Shown: piece after piece, positions 8,144 through 17,118 of the stretch
How the letters are laid out: each line of letters starts with the position of its first letter
Numbering within the stretch: the first letter of the stretch is position 1
From: UBA8514 sp050251415
GTDB taxonomy: Bacteria > Bacillota > Clostridia > Lachnospirales > Anaerotignaceae
Direction of reading: 5' to 3'
Assembly: GCA_050251415.1 (NCBI GenBank)
Contig: JBFWMT010000010.1
Location: forward strand, 1 to 50,757
DNA: 50,757 bases
Notes under the pieces: generated by a model
Seen by the model: the letters and a program-made list of their open reading frames with translations, nothing else
Database searches by the model: none
Told to the model about the DNA's origin: nothing
Made by a program: the position numbers and the translations under genes

Positions 8144-8968
8144 TTACAACTTTTCTATTTTTGCATACGCTTCTGCAAGGAAAGGACAGTCAATACTTTC
8201 AATATCTCCAGCATCGCAGGCCTGAGCAACTGCAGGGTCTATAGGCAATCTGCCAAGTACATCAATACCATACTCTTTTCCAATTTCATCAATATGGCTT
8301 TCTCCATAAAGCATAATTTTCTTTCCACAGTCAGGACATGAAACATAGCTCATGTTCTCAACAATTCCCAAAATTGGAATATTCATTTTCTGTGCCATTT
8401 TAACAGCTTTGCCAACAATCATGCTAACAAGTTCCTGTGGTGATGTAACTATAACAATTCCATCTATAGGCATACTTTGAAATACTGTAAGAGGAACATC
8501 ACCTGTACCAGGAGGCATATCCACAAAAAGATAGTCTATGTCCTGCCAAATAACCTCGCTCCAAAATTGTTGAACAACACCTGCTACAATAGGGCCTCTC
8601 CAAATAACTGGATCTGTTTCGTTGTCCAATATAAGGTTCGTGCTCATTACGTCAATGCCAGTGCGTGTTCGCATAGGCAGCATGCCAAACTCATTTCCGT
8701 TAGCTGTACCTTTAAGACCAAATACCTTAGGTATGGATGGCCCTGTTATATCAGCATCCATAATACCACAGTGGTATCCTTTTTTCTGCATTCCATTAGT
8801 AAGTAAAGATGTAACCAATGATTTGCCAACGCCGCCTTTACCGCTTACAATACCAATTATTTTTTTTACATTACTAAGTTCGTGAGGTGCAACTAATAAA
8901 CTTTCTGCTTTTCTATCACTGCAACTTTCACCACAGCTTGAGCAGTTTTGTGAACAATTTTCGCTCAT
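8144..8968 (-). CDS. Mrp/NBP35-family iron-sulfur carrier ATPase
   Basis: A 274-residue P-loop ATPase of the Mrp/ApbC family, which carries and delivers Fe-S clusters. The deviant Walker A GKGGVGKS is at 43-50, and DMPPGTGD and the C-terminal CPDC (bridging cluster ligands) are present. It also has an N-terminal cysteine cluster, C5, C9, C12 and C16, like the NBP35 branch. The ATG at 8968 is chosen with GGAG 8 nt upstream; an in-frame GTG three codons earlier overlaps that ribosome site. It is a single gene between a terminator and a divergent ABC operon. Confidence 0.9.
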   Translation of the reverse strand: MSENCSQNCSSCGESCSDRKAESLLVAPHELSNVKKIIGIVSGKGGVGKSLVTSLLTNGMQKKGYHCGIMDADITGPSIPKVFGLKGTANGNEFGMLPMRTRTGIDVMSTNLILDNETDPVIWRGPIVAGVVQQFWSEVIWQDIDYLFVDMPPGTGDVPLTVFQSMPIDGIVIVTSPQELVSMIVGKAVKMAQKMNIPILGIVENMSYVSCPDCGKKIMLYGESHIDEIGKEYGIDVLGRLPIDPAVAQACDAGDIESIDCPFLAEAYAKIEKL

Positions 8969-9133
8969 GTATTTCACTCCATTTCAAATTATGTTTTAAA
9001 CCTTCAATTTTTGACTCTTTAAACTATTTAACCACTTTTTCGGAATTATGTCAATAATGTACTTGTTACATTTCAAGCACCAAACCTACAGGTACAAAAT
9101 ATAATAATAGAAAAAGCAGGAGGTTTTGCCGTA

Positions 9134-9883
9134 ATGCCATCCATTGTTGAATTAAAAAATATAAGCCTAATTTACCATAGCAAAAGCGGTGAAACTCAGG
9201 CAATAAAAGATTTGTCCTTAAGTATTGAGCAAGGTGAATTTGTAAGTATAGTAGGCCCTTCAGGCTGTGGGAAAAGCACTCTCCTTTCTATATTAGCAAA
9301 ACTTTTAACCCCAACCAGTGGTAAAGTTGAAATATCGAAGGGAGTAAAAGTAGGCTATATGCTGCAAAAGGACTATCTTTTTGAATGGCGGACTATATTA
9401 AGCAATGCGTGCCTTGGCCTTGAGATAGAAAAAAAACTTACCCCTGAAAATAAATCTCAGGTTATGGACTTGCTTGCACAATACGGTCTTGGTGATTTTA
9501 TTAATGCAAAACCATCACAGCTTAGCGGAGGAATGCGCCAAAGAGCCGCACTTATACGCACCCTTGCCCTCCATCCAGATGTTCTTTTGCTTGATGAACC
9601 TTTTTCCGCTTTAGATTACCAAACAAGGCTGCTAGTATCCGATGAAATAAGTACAATTATTCGCAGCGAAAAGAAAACCGCAATCCTTGTAACACATGAT
9701 ATTTCCGAAGCTGTTGCCACCTCTGACCGAGTGTTTGTTCTATCCGCAAGACCTGCTACATTAAAATCTGTATACTCCATAGAACTTAATGTTCCCGAAA
9801 GAACACCTATTAAAAGCCGAGAGGCAAAAGAGTTTAATTATTACTTTAATAAAATTTGGAAGGACTTGGATGTAAATGGATAA
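9134..9883 (+). CDS. ABC transporter ATPase, NitT/TauT (SsuB/TauB) type
   Basis: A 249-residue ATPase subunit. Walker A GPSGCGKST is at 41-49, with Q-loop MLQKDYLF, signature LSGGMRQ, Walker B VLLLDEP and the switch His in LVTHDIS. Sequence and partner put it in the family that imports sulfonates, taurine, nitrate, bicarbonate or thiamine precursors; the substrate cannot be read from the ATPase. AGGAGG lies upstream. Its end overlaps the permease start by 8 bp. No substrate-binding protein gene follows. Confidence 0.88.
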   Translation: MPSIVELKNISLIYHSKSGETQAIKDLSLSIEQGEFVSIVGPSGCGKSTLLSILAKLLTPTSGKVEISKGVKVGYMLQKDYLFEWRTILSNACLGLEIEKKLTPENKSQVMDLLAQYGLGDFINAKPSQLSGGMRQRAALIRTLALHPDVLLLDEPFSALDYQTRLLVSDEISTIIRSEKKTAILVTHDISEAVATSDRVFVLSARPATLKSVYSIELNVPERTPIKSREAKEFNYYFNKIWKDLDVNG

Positions 9884-10691
9884 TTCTGCTATGCCAAACA
9901 TTTCATCTGAACAAATTGCATATTTGAACGGATTAAGAAGAAGAAAAAGACAGATTAAACTTTGTCAGCTTTTTATACTTGTGGCATTTGTGGCTACTTG
10001 GGAATTATCAGCACGTTTTGGGATAATTGATGCCTTTATATTCAGCCAACCTTCACGTATGCTTTCAGCAGCTATTGATATGTGTATTTCTGGCAGCATT
10101 TTCAAGCACATTGGTATAACCGTGTTTGAAACTGTTTTGGGTTTTTCAATGGGTACAGTTATGGGTACGGCTATGGCAGTTTTGTTATGGTGGAACAGCT
10201 TTGTAAATGAAGTTTCCGAACCATATCTTGTTGTATTTAACAGCCTTCCTAAAACTGCCCTTGCACCAATAATAATTGTATGGCTTGGTAACAATATGTC
10301 GTCCATTATTGCAACTGCCCTTCTTACATCGGTAATTGTTACTGTCCTTAATGTATCTGCTGGGTTTGCCGACGTGGATAACGAAAAAATTAAGCTAATT
10401 TATACCTTCGGCGGTACAAAAAAACAGATTCTTACAAAAGTTATTCTTCCTGCGTCCGTACCAGCTATTATAAACGCTCTTAAAATAAATGTTGGTCTAT
10501 CTTTTGTGGGTGTTATAGTTGGTGAATTTTTGGTAGCTAAAGCAGGCTTAGGTTACCTTATCGTTTATGGCAGTCAGGTTTTCAAATTAGACTGGGTTAT
10601 GCTTAGTGTTGTAATACTTGCAATTCTAGCGGCCTTTATGTACAAAACTATCGTTTTGCTTGAAAAAAAAATAATGAAGTGGCGAGAATGA
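9876..10691 (+). CDS. ABC transporter permease, NitT/TauT (SsuC/TauC) type
   Basis: A 271-residue membrane subunit with about six hydrophobic segments. The EAA loop that contacts the ATPase is visible at FGGTKKQILTKVILPASVP. The first segment (LFILVAFVATWELSARFG) and the SQPSRML stretch are typical of this class. It is coupled to the ATPase gene by an 8-bp overlap, and its stop codon overlaps the ATG of a 54-codon frame (ATGA). The expected binding-protein gene is missing or reduced to that stub. Confidence 0.87.
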   Translation: MDNSAMPNISSEQIAYLNGLRRRKRQIKLCQLFILVAFVATWELSARFGIIDAFIFSQPSRMLSAAIDMCISGSIFKHIGITVFETVLGFSMGTVMGTAMAVLLWWNSFVNEVSEPYLVVFNSLPKTALAPIIIVWLGNNMSSIIATALLTSVIVTVLNVSAGFADVDNEKIKLIYTFGGTKKQILTKVILPASVPAIINALKINVGLSFVGVIVGEFLVAKAGLGYLIVYGSQVFKLDWVMLSVVILAILAAFMYKTIVLLEKKIMKWRE

Positions 10692-10852
10692 TACTTCCAA
10701 AATACTGCAGAACTGATTGCAAACATCTAACAATTTTTCAATATCTACGGTGTCCGTGGCAATTCATTATACTATGCTTTTTACTTATATTCAATTGCAT
10801 TTTTCCACCATTAACCAATAGCGTACCACTTAAAATAACGTGCAAGATTTGA
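10688..10852 (+). pseudogene. short frame at the place of the binding-protein gene, possible remnant
   Basis: A 54-codon frame starting in an ATGA overlap with the permease stop, the coupling expected for a third transporter gene. It encodes a basic, cysteine-containing start, a hydrophobic stretch (FIILCFLLIFNCIF) and NSVPLKIT, then stops. A signal-peptide-like N-terminus ending at LKIT would suit a truncated solute-binding protein, but I recognise no specific family and it could be a genuine small membrane protein. The rest of the gap before the ddh terminator is non-coding; it holds a 9-bp direct repeat (TAACGTGCA at 10836 and 10861) and the palindrome ACGTGCACGT. Confidence 0.35.
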
Positions 10853-10904
10853 AGCCAAATTAACGTGCACGTAGGGATTTTGCTGCGAAATATGCTAGCA
10901 TTTT

Positions 10905-10957
10905 GTCAAAAACAAACAAAGTTGCCCCTGCATTTAAACTGCTAGAGCAACTTTGTT
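10905..10957 (-). terminator. intrinsic terminator after ddh
   Basis: CAAAGTTGC (10917-10925) pairs with GCAACTTTG (10947-10955) around a 21-nt loop. On the minus strand TTTGTTTTTG follows. It lies about 50 bp after the ddh stop and may also stop plus-strand transcripts from the ABC operon. Confidence 0.7.
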
Positions 10958-11002
10958 ATGGTTATTTCAAAAAGAATAATTAATGCTAAACAATATTAAG
11001 TT

Positions 11003-11989
11003 TTATAGCATGTGTTCCCTAAGTTCTTTTCCGCTTTTGGGGCTAAGGTAAGCAGGTGCAATGTCAAATACAGTTTTACAGCCAACTTGTCCTTCTTTAC
11101 TTAATCTATAAGCAGCTCTTACGTAGCATATAATTACAGATGAAGTAAATTCAGGGTTTGAATCTAATTTCAAACTATACTCAATAATGTGAGAATTTTC
11201 TTCATTCCATCCTGTTTTTCCGCTTCTAAAAACAAATCCACCATGAGGAATACCAGTATGCTTTGTGCTAAATTCCTCCTCACTAATAAAGTGTATCGTT
11301 GTATCATAGTCTGAAAAATAGTTTGGCATAGTTTTAATTTCTTGTTCAATTTTCGCTTTGTCTGCGCCATCTTTAGGAACAATAAAACACTCTCGTATAT
11401 GTTTTTGGCGTGTTGTAAGTTTAGGATTTTCACCATTCCTAACAGCTTCAAGTGCACTATCAACAGGAATTGTATACTGCTTTCCGTTTTTAACCCCATC
11501 CACTCTTCTGATAGCATCGGAATGACCCTGGCTTACACCTTTCCCCCAGAAAGTATAGTCACATCCCTGTGGAAGAATGGCATTTGCATATAATCTGTTA
11601 AGTGAGAACATTCCAGGATCCCAACCAACTGAAATAATGCTTATTTTGCCACCTTTTTTAGACAAAGTGTCAACGGCATTAAAATGTGTTGGTATGTTTG
11701 CATGAGTATCAAAGCTATCTACCACGTTAAACATTTCTGCATATTTTGGTGTCTGCACAGGCAAATCTGTTGCACTGCCGCCGCATAAAATAAGCACATC
11801 AATTTCATCCTTCATTTTTTCCGCTTCATCAATGTGATAAACCTTTGCTCCTTCTGTTAATATATTTACAGTTTCTGGTGCACGGCGTGTAAAAACGGCA
11901 ATAAGCTCCATGTCAGCATTCTGCTTAATGGCACATTCTATACCGCGTCCCAGATTTCCGTAACCTAAAATTCCTATTTTAATACTCAT
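11003..11989 (-). CDS. ddh: meso-diaminopimelate D-dehydrogenase
   Basis: Ddh reductively aminates tetrahydrodipicolinate straight to meso-diaminopimelate with NADPH, a one-step route to the lysine and peptidoglycan precursor. The 328 residues begin with a Rossmann NADP loop (ILGYGNLGRG, about 6-15) and contain the family motifs GWDPGMFSLNR, FWGKGVSQGHSDAIR and HTGIPHGGFV. Length and ends match the family. TCCTCC (plus strand) just upstream is a strong ribosome site. It has its own terminator, so it is probably monocistronic. Confidence 0.93.
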   Translation of the reverse strand: MSIKIGILGYGNLGRGIECAIKQNADMELIAVFTRRAPETVNILTEGAKVYHIDEAEKMKDEIDVLILCGGSATDLPVQTPKYAEMFNVVDSFDTHANIPTHFNAVDTLSKKGGKISIISVGWDPGMFSLNRLYANAILPQGCDYTFWGKGVSQGHSDAIRRVDGVKNGKQYTIPVDSALEAVRNGENPKLTTRQKHIRECFIVPKDGADKAKIEQEIKTMPNYFSDYDTTIHFISEEEFSTKHTGIPHGGFVFRSGKTGWNEENSHIIEYSLKLDSNPEFTSSVIICYVRAAYRLSKEGQVGCKTVFDIAPAYLSPKSGKELREHML

Positions 11990-12130
11990 TTTAATTTCCT
12001 CCTGTAATGTTTTAATATAGTAGATACCTTTAGCTAATTCATGTTGGTAATTGATATAAGCGTCTTTTTACAATATATACTTTAAAAGTAACTTATTTTC
12101 AGATTTTACCATAAAATCAATATAATGTGC

Positions 12131-12168
12131 AACAAAAAAGTCTGCAAACCTCTTTAGGTAAACAGACT
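12131..12168 (-). terminator. intrinsic terminator after the broken histidine kinase
   Basis: AGTCTG and CAGACT close a hairpin (12139-12168) with an inner ACCT/AGGT pairing; TTTTTTG follows on the minus strand. It lies shortly after the old stop codon of the kinase remnant at 12183, so it is probably that gene's original terminator. Confidence 0.75.
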
Positions 12169-12182
12169 CTTTACATTGAATT

Positions 12183-13472
12183 TTATTTGTGCATCATGGC
12201 AATTTCTTTCAAAACACCAAACATAGAATCTAGTTCGATAGGCTTTGCAAGATGCCCATTCATGCCAGCATTTTTTACAATTTCAACATCATCATCAAAA
12301 GCATTCGCCGTCCATCATCTCAACAAATCATTTAACAATAGAAAGACCAAGCCCACTTCCAACTTGATTGCGTGCAGTTCCTTTATTTGCCTGTTCAAAT
12401 GGGTCAAACATTTTATCAATAAAGCATTTTTCTATACCTATTCCATTATCCTTCACTTCTATTTCAATATAATTATCTCCTTCTTTATTTTGCATTTCCT
12501 TTAGAGAAAGATTGATTTTTCCGTCGTCTTCTAAAAATTTAAGAGCATTGGACAGTAAATTCATGATAATTTGTTTAAGCTTAACAGAATCGCCAATATA
12601 GGATGAGGCTAAGTTTTCATTTAATTCAACATTAAAGTGTATGTTTTTTTCTAGTGCCTGATTTTGTATAATGTCACCTATGGACATTATTGCTTCATTT
12701 AAGTTGAACTTTCTGCTCCTTAGCATCGCCTTGCCACTATCTATGCGTGACATTTCCAGTATATCATTAATAATAGACAGTAAATATTTTGATGAATTAT
12801 TAATTTTATCCAGATTATCCCTAACAGCATCAATAGACTGGGGTGGTGTGCCATTTAAAATATCCAACACCATTTTTGCTGCAATTGCACCCTCTTCTTT
12901 ATGCGACACTCCGTTTCCACCCAAAACCCCATTGCCAACACCAGCTTGAACCATACGGAATACAGGTAGCTCAGCATAAGTACTAAATATAGCTTCAACC
13001 TGACTGCTAGAGTAAAGGTTTCCCAACTTATCCTCACCGCATATCAGGTAAAATGGGATGGTGCTTTCATTTAGGGCTGATATTGCCTCGCATAATTCTT
13101 GTCTGTGTTCCAAGGCAAATTGTAGTGCCGCATCATCGCCCAAAATCACTGCATTATAGGGCACAGGCTTATGAAGCTTATGTTTAATACTTTTATAAAA
13201 TATATCTATGCTTTCTTCATCATACACCTTTTTTGTATCCATAAATTCATAGCTAATTGTGGCGAAATCTGCTAAAACAGACTCAACGCCCTCAATCTGC
13301 AGTGGAACTGTAGACCAATCATAGGAATATGAGCTTATAAACAGAACCTTTTTTATATCATCGTTTGCATATGCAAATTGCATTAACTGCAACATAAAAG
13401 CCACCACTAAAAAAAGCTGTGTTAGAATTATCTCTATTTTTTTAACTTACAAAATGTTTTTATGCTGTGCAT
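12183..13472 (-). pseudogene. decayed hybrid sensor histidine kinase
   Basis: The pieces match a periplasmic-sensor hybrid kinase. An ATG at 13470-13472 with AGGAG opens MHSIKTFCKLKK, which hits a stop after a run of seven A; one extra A would join it to the signal peptide and sensor domain (KKVLFISSYSYDW, an ABC-sugar-binding-like sensor). The sensor ends at PPQSID and jumps (about 12829) into AVRDNLDKINNSSKYLLS, so the transmembrane segment and the phospho-acceptor His box are absent. N, G1 and G2 boxes are present up to SGLGLSIVK, then TGA (12325-12327). In-frame FVEMMDGE follows, then in another frame NAFDDDVEIVKNAGMNGHL, the end of a receiver domain. It lacks the His and receiver Asp and cannot signal. 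Confidence 0.85.
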
Positions 13473-13603
13473 ATTAAGAGCTCCTATAAATGCTAATATT
13501 TATATATTTTAATTTCATTATAGTATTATAAACACAATTTCAATATTATTTTTGTGCCAAAACTCTTATGCAACTAATATTTTACTATTGATACATTTAA
13601 TAC

Positions 13604-15610
13604 CTAAATTTTTTCGCAGTAAATTTCTATAACATCGTTGTTATTAAGTTGTTGTTGAAAATATCCTCCCCCACCATTTACACTAAGAACAACATTACCA
13701 TCTGGATGTTCAAAATCTATGCCTGAATATTCAAGCATATCCATTAAGTAATAAGGGTCTTTATTCTCTTTAGGCAAAAACAGCATAGGTTTGCCATTTA
13801 CGGTAAATTTAATAGGTATTTTAGGTTCTTCGGTTTTAGGTTCTTCGGTTTTAGGTTCTTCGGTTTTTACTTCATTTGGTATATTTTCTTCATCAGTAAC
13901 CACTGCTGCAACAAAAATTTCTTCATCTTTTCTGTCAATTTCATCATTTATAACTATTTTCTCTTCTAAATTGCCATCGTCAGTATTTTCTTCATTATCC
14001 AATAGTTTTTTACCGCCAATGTTAACAATAACGTCGCCTGTTTTAAGGTTTGTATTCATATCCGCAATCTTTTCATTTACAAATATTGTTTGCCCATAGT
14101 CTTCAACTATATCACATACACACGCCTTCGCTGCCTCGCCATGTTTTGCCGGCTGAAATTCAATTACATCACCTGCGTGTATAATATCAGAAATTTTTGC
14201 CTCTGCACCATTTATTTTAAGAACCGCTGGCATGGAAAGGCCACCATACACAACCGTACGTTTCCCGTCCAAAAACACTACCAAATTAGTTCCTGAACGC
14301 CCCATTAAATCCTGATATCCAAAACCATTCATCATTAAAATATCTCTAACGCTTAAGCTCCCGCTACGAAACAGCTTTGCATTTGCTCCATTTAAAGTAA
14401 ACCTAAAGCTATCATTAATAAGATTCATCCCTGCGGAAATTGCAATGCCAAGTGGCGTTGCATATTCCGGATTATTTATGTCGTATTCCTCTGCAAAGGC
14501 ACTAAGCTGAAAATTATTGCCAGCAATTGCAACTCGGCTTTCATCAATATTAAGGTACTCAGCTATCTGTTTACACATGCCAGTTAGCTTGCTTCCGCCA
14601 CCTGCAAGGAAAACTGCTGAAGGCTGACCATTATTAACCTCCATTATTCGGTCTGCAATTTCTCTACAAAGCTTTTGCTTAGCCTCTGTTATATATTGCA
14701 AAATTTCTTTCACTGTAACAGAATGCTTTAAACCCATAACATCTGTAAAGCCAATTTTTTTCTTACCTGCCAACTCAAATTTAATTTTTTCCGCAGTGTC
14801 AAAGTCAACTAGATACTGTTTCATAATGGTTTCAGTAATTTCATCTCCAGCAGTGGTTGCCATTGTGTAGCCAACAACACTACCATCTTTGCAAACTGCA
14901 ATATCCGATGTACCTGCACCAATGTCCACTAACGCTAAATTAAGAAGCCTTATTTTTTTTGGAATTGCCGCATTAATAGCCGCAATAGGCTCTAGTGTAA
15001 GGCTTGCAACTTCAAGGCCAATGTTATGCATAGTTATATAGAGGCTTTCAACAACCTCACTTGGCAAAAATGTAGCAACAACATCAGCCCTAAGATTCTT
15101 TCCTCGATGGTCTTTAAGGCTTGAAATAGGGTAATTGTCCAAATAGTACTGAGAAACAGAATAACCCACCAGATAAAATTGCCTTTCACTTTTGCCCTTT
15201 TCATCACTTTTAAATGCGGCTTCAGCATTACCAATAGCACCCGTTTCCAAACGGCTTATTGTTTCGTCATCTACTTGGCGTATATCTGGCATAGAAAGTT
15301 CAAAGCTAGCTTTTTCAGTTTTTAAGGCACGTCCTGCGGCAGCCACGCAAACTCTGGTAAGAGAGCAACTAAGCTTTTTCTCAAGACGTTCCTTTACAAT
15401 ACGTGCAACCTGTGCCACTTGGTCAATATTTTCTATCTGGCCGTCTATCATGGCTCTGTTTGTATGTTCTTCCTTTTCAATTGCAAGCACCTTAAACTTT
15501 TCCTGTTCAACAATACCCACAATCCCAATAATACTTCGTGTTCCTATATCAAGGGAAAACACCATTTCCTGCCCCAATGCTTCTATTGGTTTTTCTTTTT
15601 CAGTTTTCAC
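13604..15610 (-). CDS. FtsA-like actin-fold cell-division protein with long C-terminal extension
   Basis: A 668-residue protein whose first 400 or so residues have the FtsA/PilM actin-like ATPase pattern: FSLDIGTRSIIGIVG (phosphate 1), VDIGAGTSDIAV (phosphate 2) and FLAGGGSKLTGM (adenosine). After this come a region rich in NGxxxxI turns, an acidic linker with three TEEPK repeats, and a 70-residue tail ending VIEIYCEKI that resembles a beta-grasp or SLBB-like fold. Classical FtsA is about 420 residues, so this is the larger clostridial type; its exact role is not established here. Start: GTG at 15610 with GGGGGC upstream; an ATG at 15634 is possible but has no ribosome site. Neighbours are envelope genes. 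Confidence 0.8.
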   Translation of the reverse strand: MKTEKEKPIEALGQEMVFSLDIGTRSIIGIVGIVEQEKFKVLAIEKEEHTNRAMIDGQIENIDQVAQVARIVKERLEKKLSCSLTRVCVAAAGRALKTEKASFELSMPDIRQVDDETISRLETGAIGNAEAAFKSDEKGKSERQFYLVGYSVSQYYLDNYPISSLKDHRGKNLRADVVATFLPSEVVESLYITMHNIGLEVASLTLEPIAAINAAIPKKIRLLNLALVDIGAGTSDIAVCKDGSVVGYTMATTAGDEITETIMKQYLVDFDTAEKIKFELAGKKKIGFTDVMGLKHSVTVKEILQYITEAKQKLCREIADRIMEVNNGQPSAVFLAGGGSKLTGMCKQIAEYLNIDESRVAIAGNNFQLSAFAEEYDINNPEYATPLGIAISAGMNLINDSFRFTLNGANAKLFRSGSLSVRDILMMNGFGYQDLMGRSGTNLVVFLDGKRTVVYGGLSMPAVLKINGAEAKISDIIHAGDVIEFQPAKHGEAAKACVCDIVEDYGQTIFVNEKIADMNTNLKTGDVIVNIGGKKLLDNEENTDDGNLEEKIVINDEIDRKDEEIFVAAVVTDEENIPNEVKTEEPKTEEPKTEEPKIPIKFTVNGKPMLFLPKENKDPYYLMDMLEYSGIDFEHPDGNVVLSVNGGGGYFQQQLNNNDVIEIYCEKI
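13821..13865 (-). repeat. three 15-bp tandem repeats encoding TEEPK
   Basis: Three near-identical 15-bp units inside the linker of the FtsA-like gene encode TEEPK three times. Copy number in such perfect short repeats often varies between strains. Confidence 0.85.
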
Positions 15611-15729
15611 AACTCCGCCCCCATCCTCTACCATATTATCTACATTTTACTTAAAAATACGACAATTGTAAACACACAGTTTCTAATTCGTTGTTATGTA
15701 CTAAACTTATTTTAGCTTTTAACTAAATT

Positions 15730-15767
15730 AAAGGGCATCTTGCTGTTTAAATAGCAAAACACCCTTT
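15730..15767 (-). terminator. intrinsic terminator after the first LCP gene
   Basis: A 15-bp hairpin (15730-15744 with 15753-15767; three internal G-U pairs) beginning AAAGGG and ending CCCTTT, 12 bp after the LCP stop. The T-run is better on the plus-strand side (TTTTTT), so it could work in both directions. Confidence 0.75.
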
Positions 15768-15779
15768 TTTATAATTAGC

Positions 15780-17102
15780 TTACTCGTTTTCGCCAAGTAT
15801 TACCAATATATCTATTCCTTCATTAAGCATGGAAGAATCTACAACTATCTGACTGTTAGGATAATATCCCTGTAAATCTTTACCCATTCCCTCTTGAGAT
15901 ACTACAATTCTTGTGTAATCAGTTCTTTCCCCTTCAAATGTGGAAATTTGTTCTACTGTAAATCCCTCGGCTACAAGCATTTCTTGATTTTCCCCTGCAA
16001 AACCTGATTTACTTCCTCCGTTTGCAACTTCAATAACTTTACCAACACTGCTTTGCGCAATTTCCTCTTCAGTTATATTATCACTAAAGAAAAGTCGCTT
16101 AACTGTTGCCTTTGTTTCAAGTTCATCGCTTAAAAAATATGATACATTGCCAACATATCCACCAACACCAGGCAAAGTTTCCATTTCTAATTTAGTCAGG
16201 TCGGCATCATCCGCATACTGCATATATTTCACGGCGTCTGTAAGAGACACATCTGTTTCAACATATTCATATGCTGTTTTAATGAGGCTTGGAAGATTTT
16301 TAACAATTGTATCTGTACTTAAAACCTTCTTCGCAACTTCTTTAAGAAAATCTTGCTGAACCTTCACCCTGTCCTCATCCCCTAGAGGATATCTTCTAAA
16401 TCTAACAAGTTGTTCCGCTTTATCTCCGTCAAGATGCTGCATACCCTCTTCTAAATTAATAAGTGGGTCACCTGTGTCACGCATATCCCAATACATATCC
16501 TGAGGAACGTAAAAATCAACACCATCAATTAAATCCACAAGGCTTTTAAACCCGTCAAAGTTTATTCTTACATAGTTATCAATTTCAATGCCTAAAAGTT
16601 CCTCCAGCTGTTTAACGGAAAATTCATCCGATCTTTCGTTGCCAGCGTAAGCATGTACTTCATTAATTTTGCAAATTCCATTATATGGTATATATTTTTC
16701 ATTAGCTTTAAGATAGGTGTACATTTCGTCTGCAATTTCCACCCTTGTATCCCTTGGAACAGAAAGAAGATGAATGTTTCCAGACTTACTGTCAAAATGA
16801 ACTACAAATATTACGTCCGTACGTGTTTCATCACCGTCAACGCCAAAAACTGCAATATTAAGGCTTATGTCCTTACCAATAAGGGCATCCATAATGTTTA
16901 ACTGACTTCCTTGCTTTATCTCTTCATTATCAAAGCCAACCACCTTTGAATACGCAAAAATCACTATAGCTGAAATCAAAACAAATGACATAACTATAGA
17001 AATTACTATCTTAAAAAATCTTGCCACGGGGCTTATGCGTTTTCTTCTTTTAGGTCTTTGCTTATTTTTGTGTTTCAAATCATATTCTGGATTATTCATC
17101 AT
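15780..17102 (-). CDS. LytR-CpsA-Psr (LCP) family cell-wall ligase with LytR C-terminal domain
   Basis: LCP proteins move lipid-linked glycopolymers (teichoic acid or capsule) onto peptidoglycan at the outer membrane face. This 440-residue protein has a basic cytoplasmic tail (KRRKRIS), one membrane anchor (about 29-51), the LCP core with SVPRDTRVEI and the arginine-rich EQLVRFRRYP, and a C-terminal LytR_C-like domain. The partner gene 17 bp upstream encodes a second LCP protein with the same core but no such tail. AAGGTG precedes the ATG pair; the second ATG is equally possible. Confidence 0.9.
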   Translation of the reverse strand: MMNNPEYDLKHKNKQRPKRRKRISPVARFFKIVISIVMSFVLISAIVIFAYSKVVGFDNEEIKQGSQLNIMDALIGKDISLNIAVFGVDGDETRTDVIFVVHFDSKSGNIHLLSVPRDTRVEIADEMYTYLKANEKYIPYNGICKINEVHAYAGNERSDEFSVKQLEELLGIEIDNYVRINFDGFKSLVDLIDGVDFYVPQDMYWDMRDTGDPLINLEEGMQHLDGDKAEQLVRFRRYPLGDEDRVKVQQDFLKEVAKKVLSTDTIVKNLPSLIKTAYEYVETDVSLTDAVKYMQYADDADLTKLEMETLPGVGGYVGNVSYFLSDELETKATVKRLFFSDNITEEEIAQSSVGKVIEVANGGSKSGFAGENQEMLVAEGFTVEQISTFEGERTDYTRIVVSQEGMGKDLQGYYPNSQIVVDSSMLNEGIDILVILGENE

Positions 17103-17118
17103 CGCACCTTAATTCATA

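Noticed and set aside
13821..13865. CRISPR-like short repeat
   Set aside because: Three adjacent 15-bp units without spacers, in frame within a coding region, so a coding tandem repeat.
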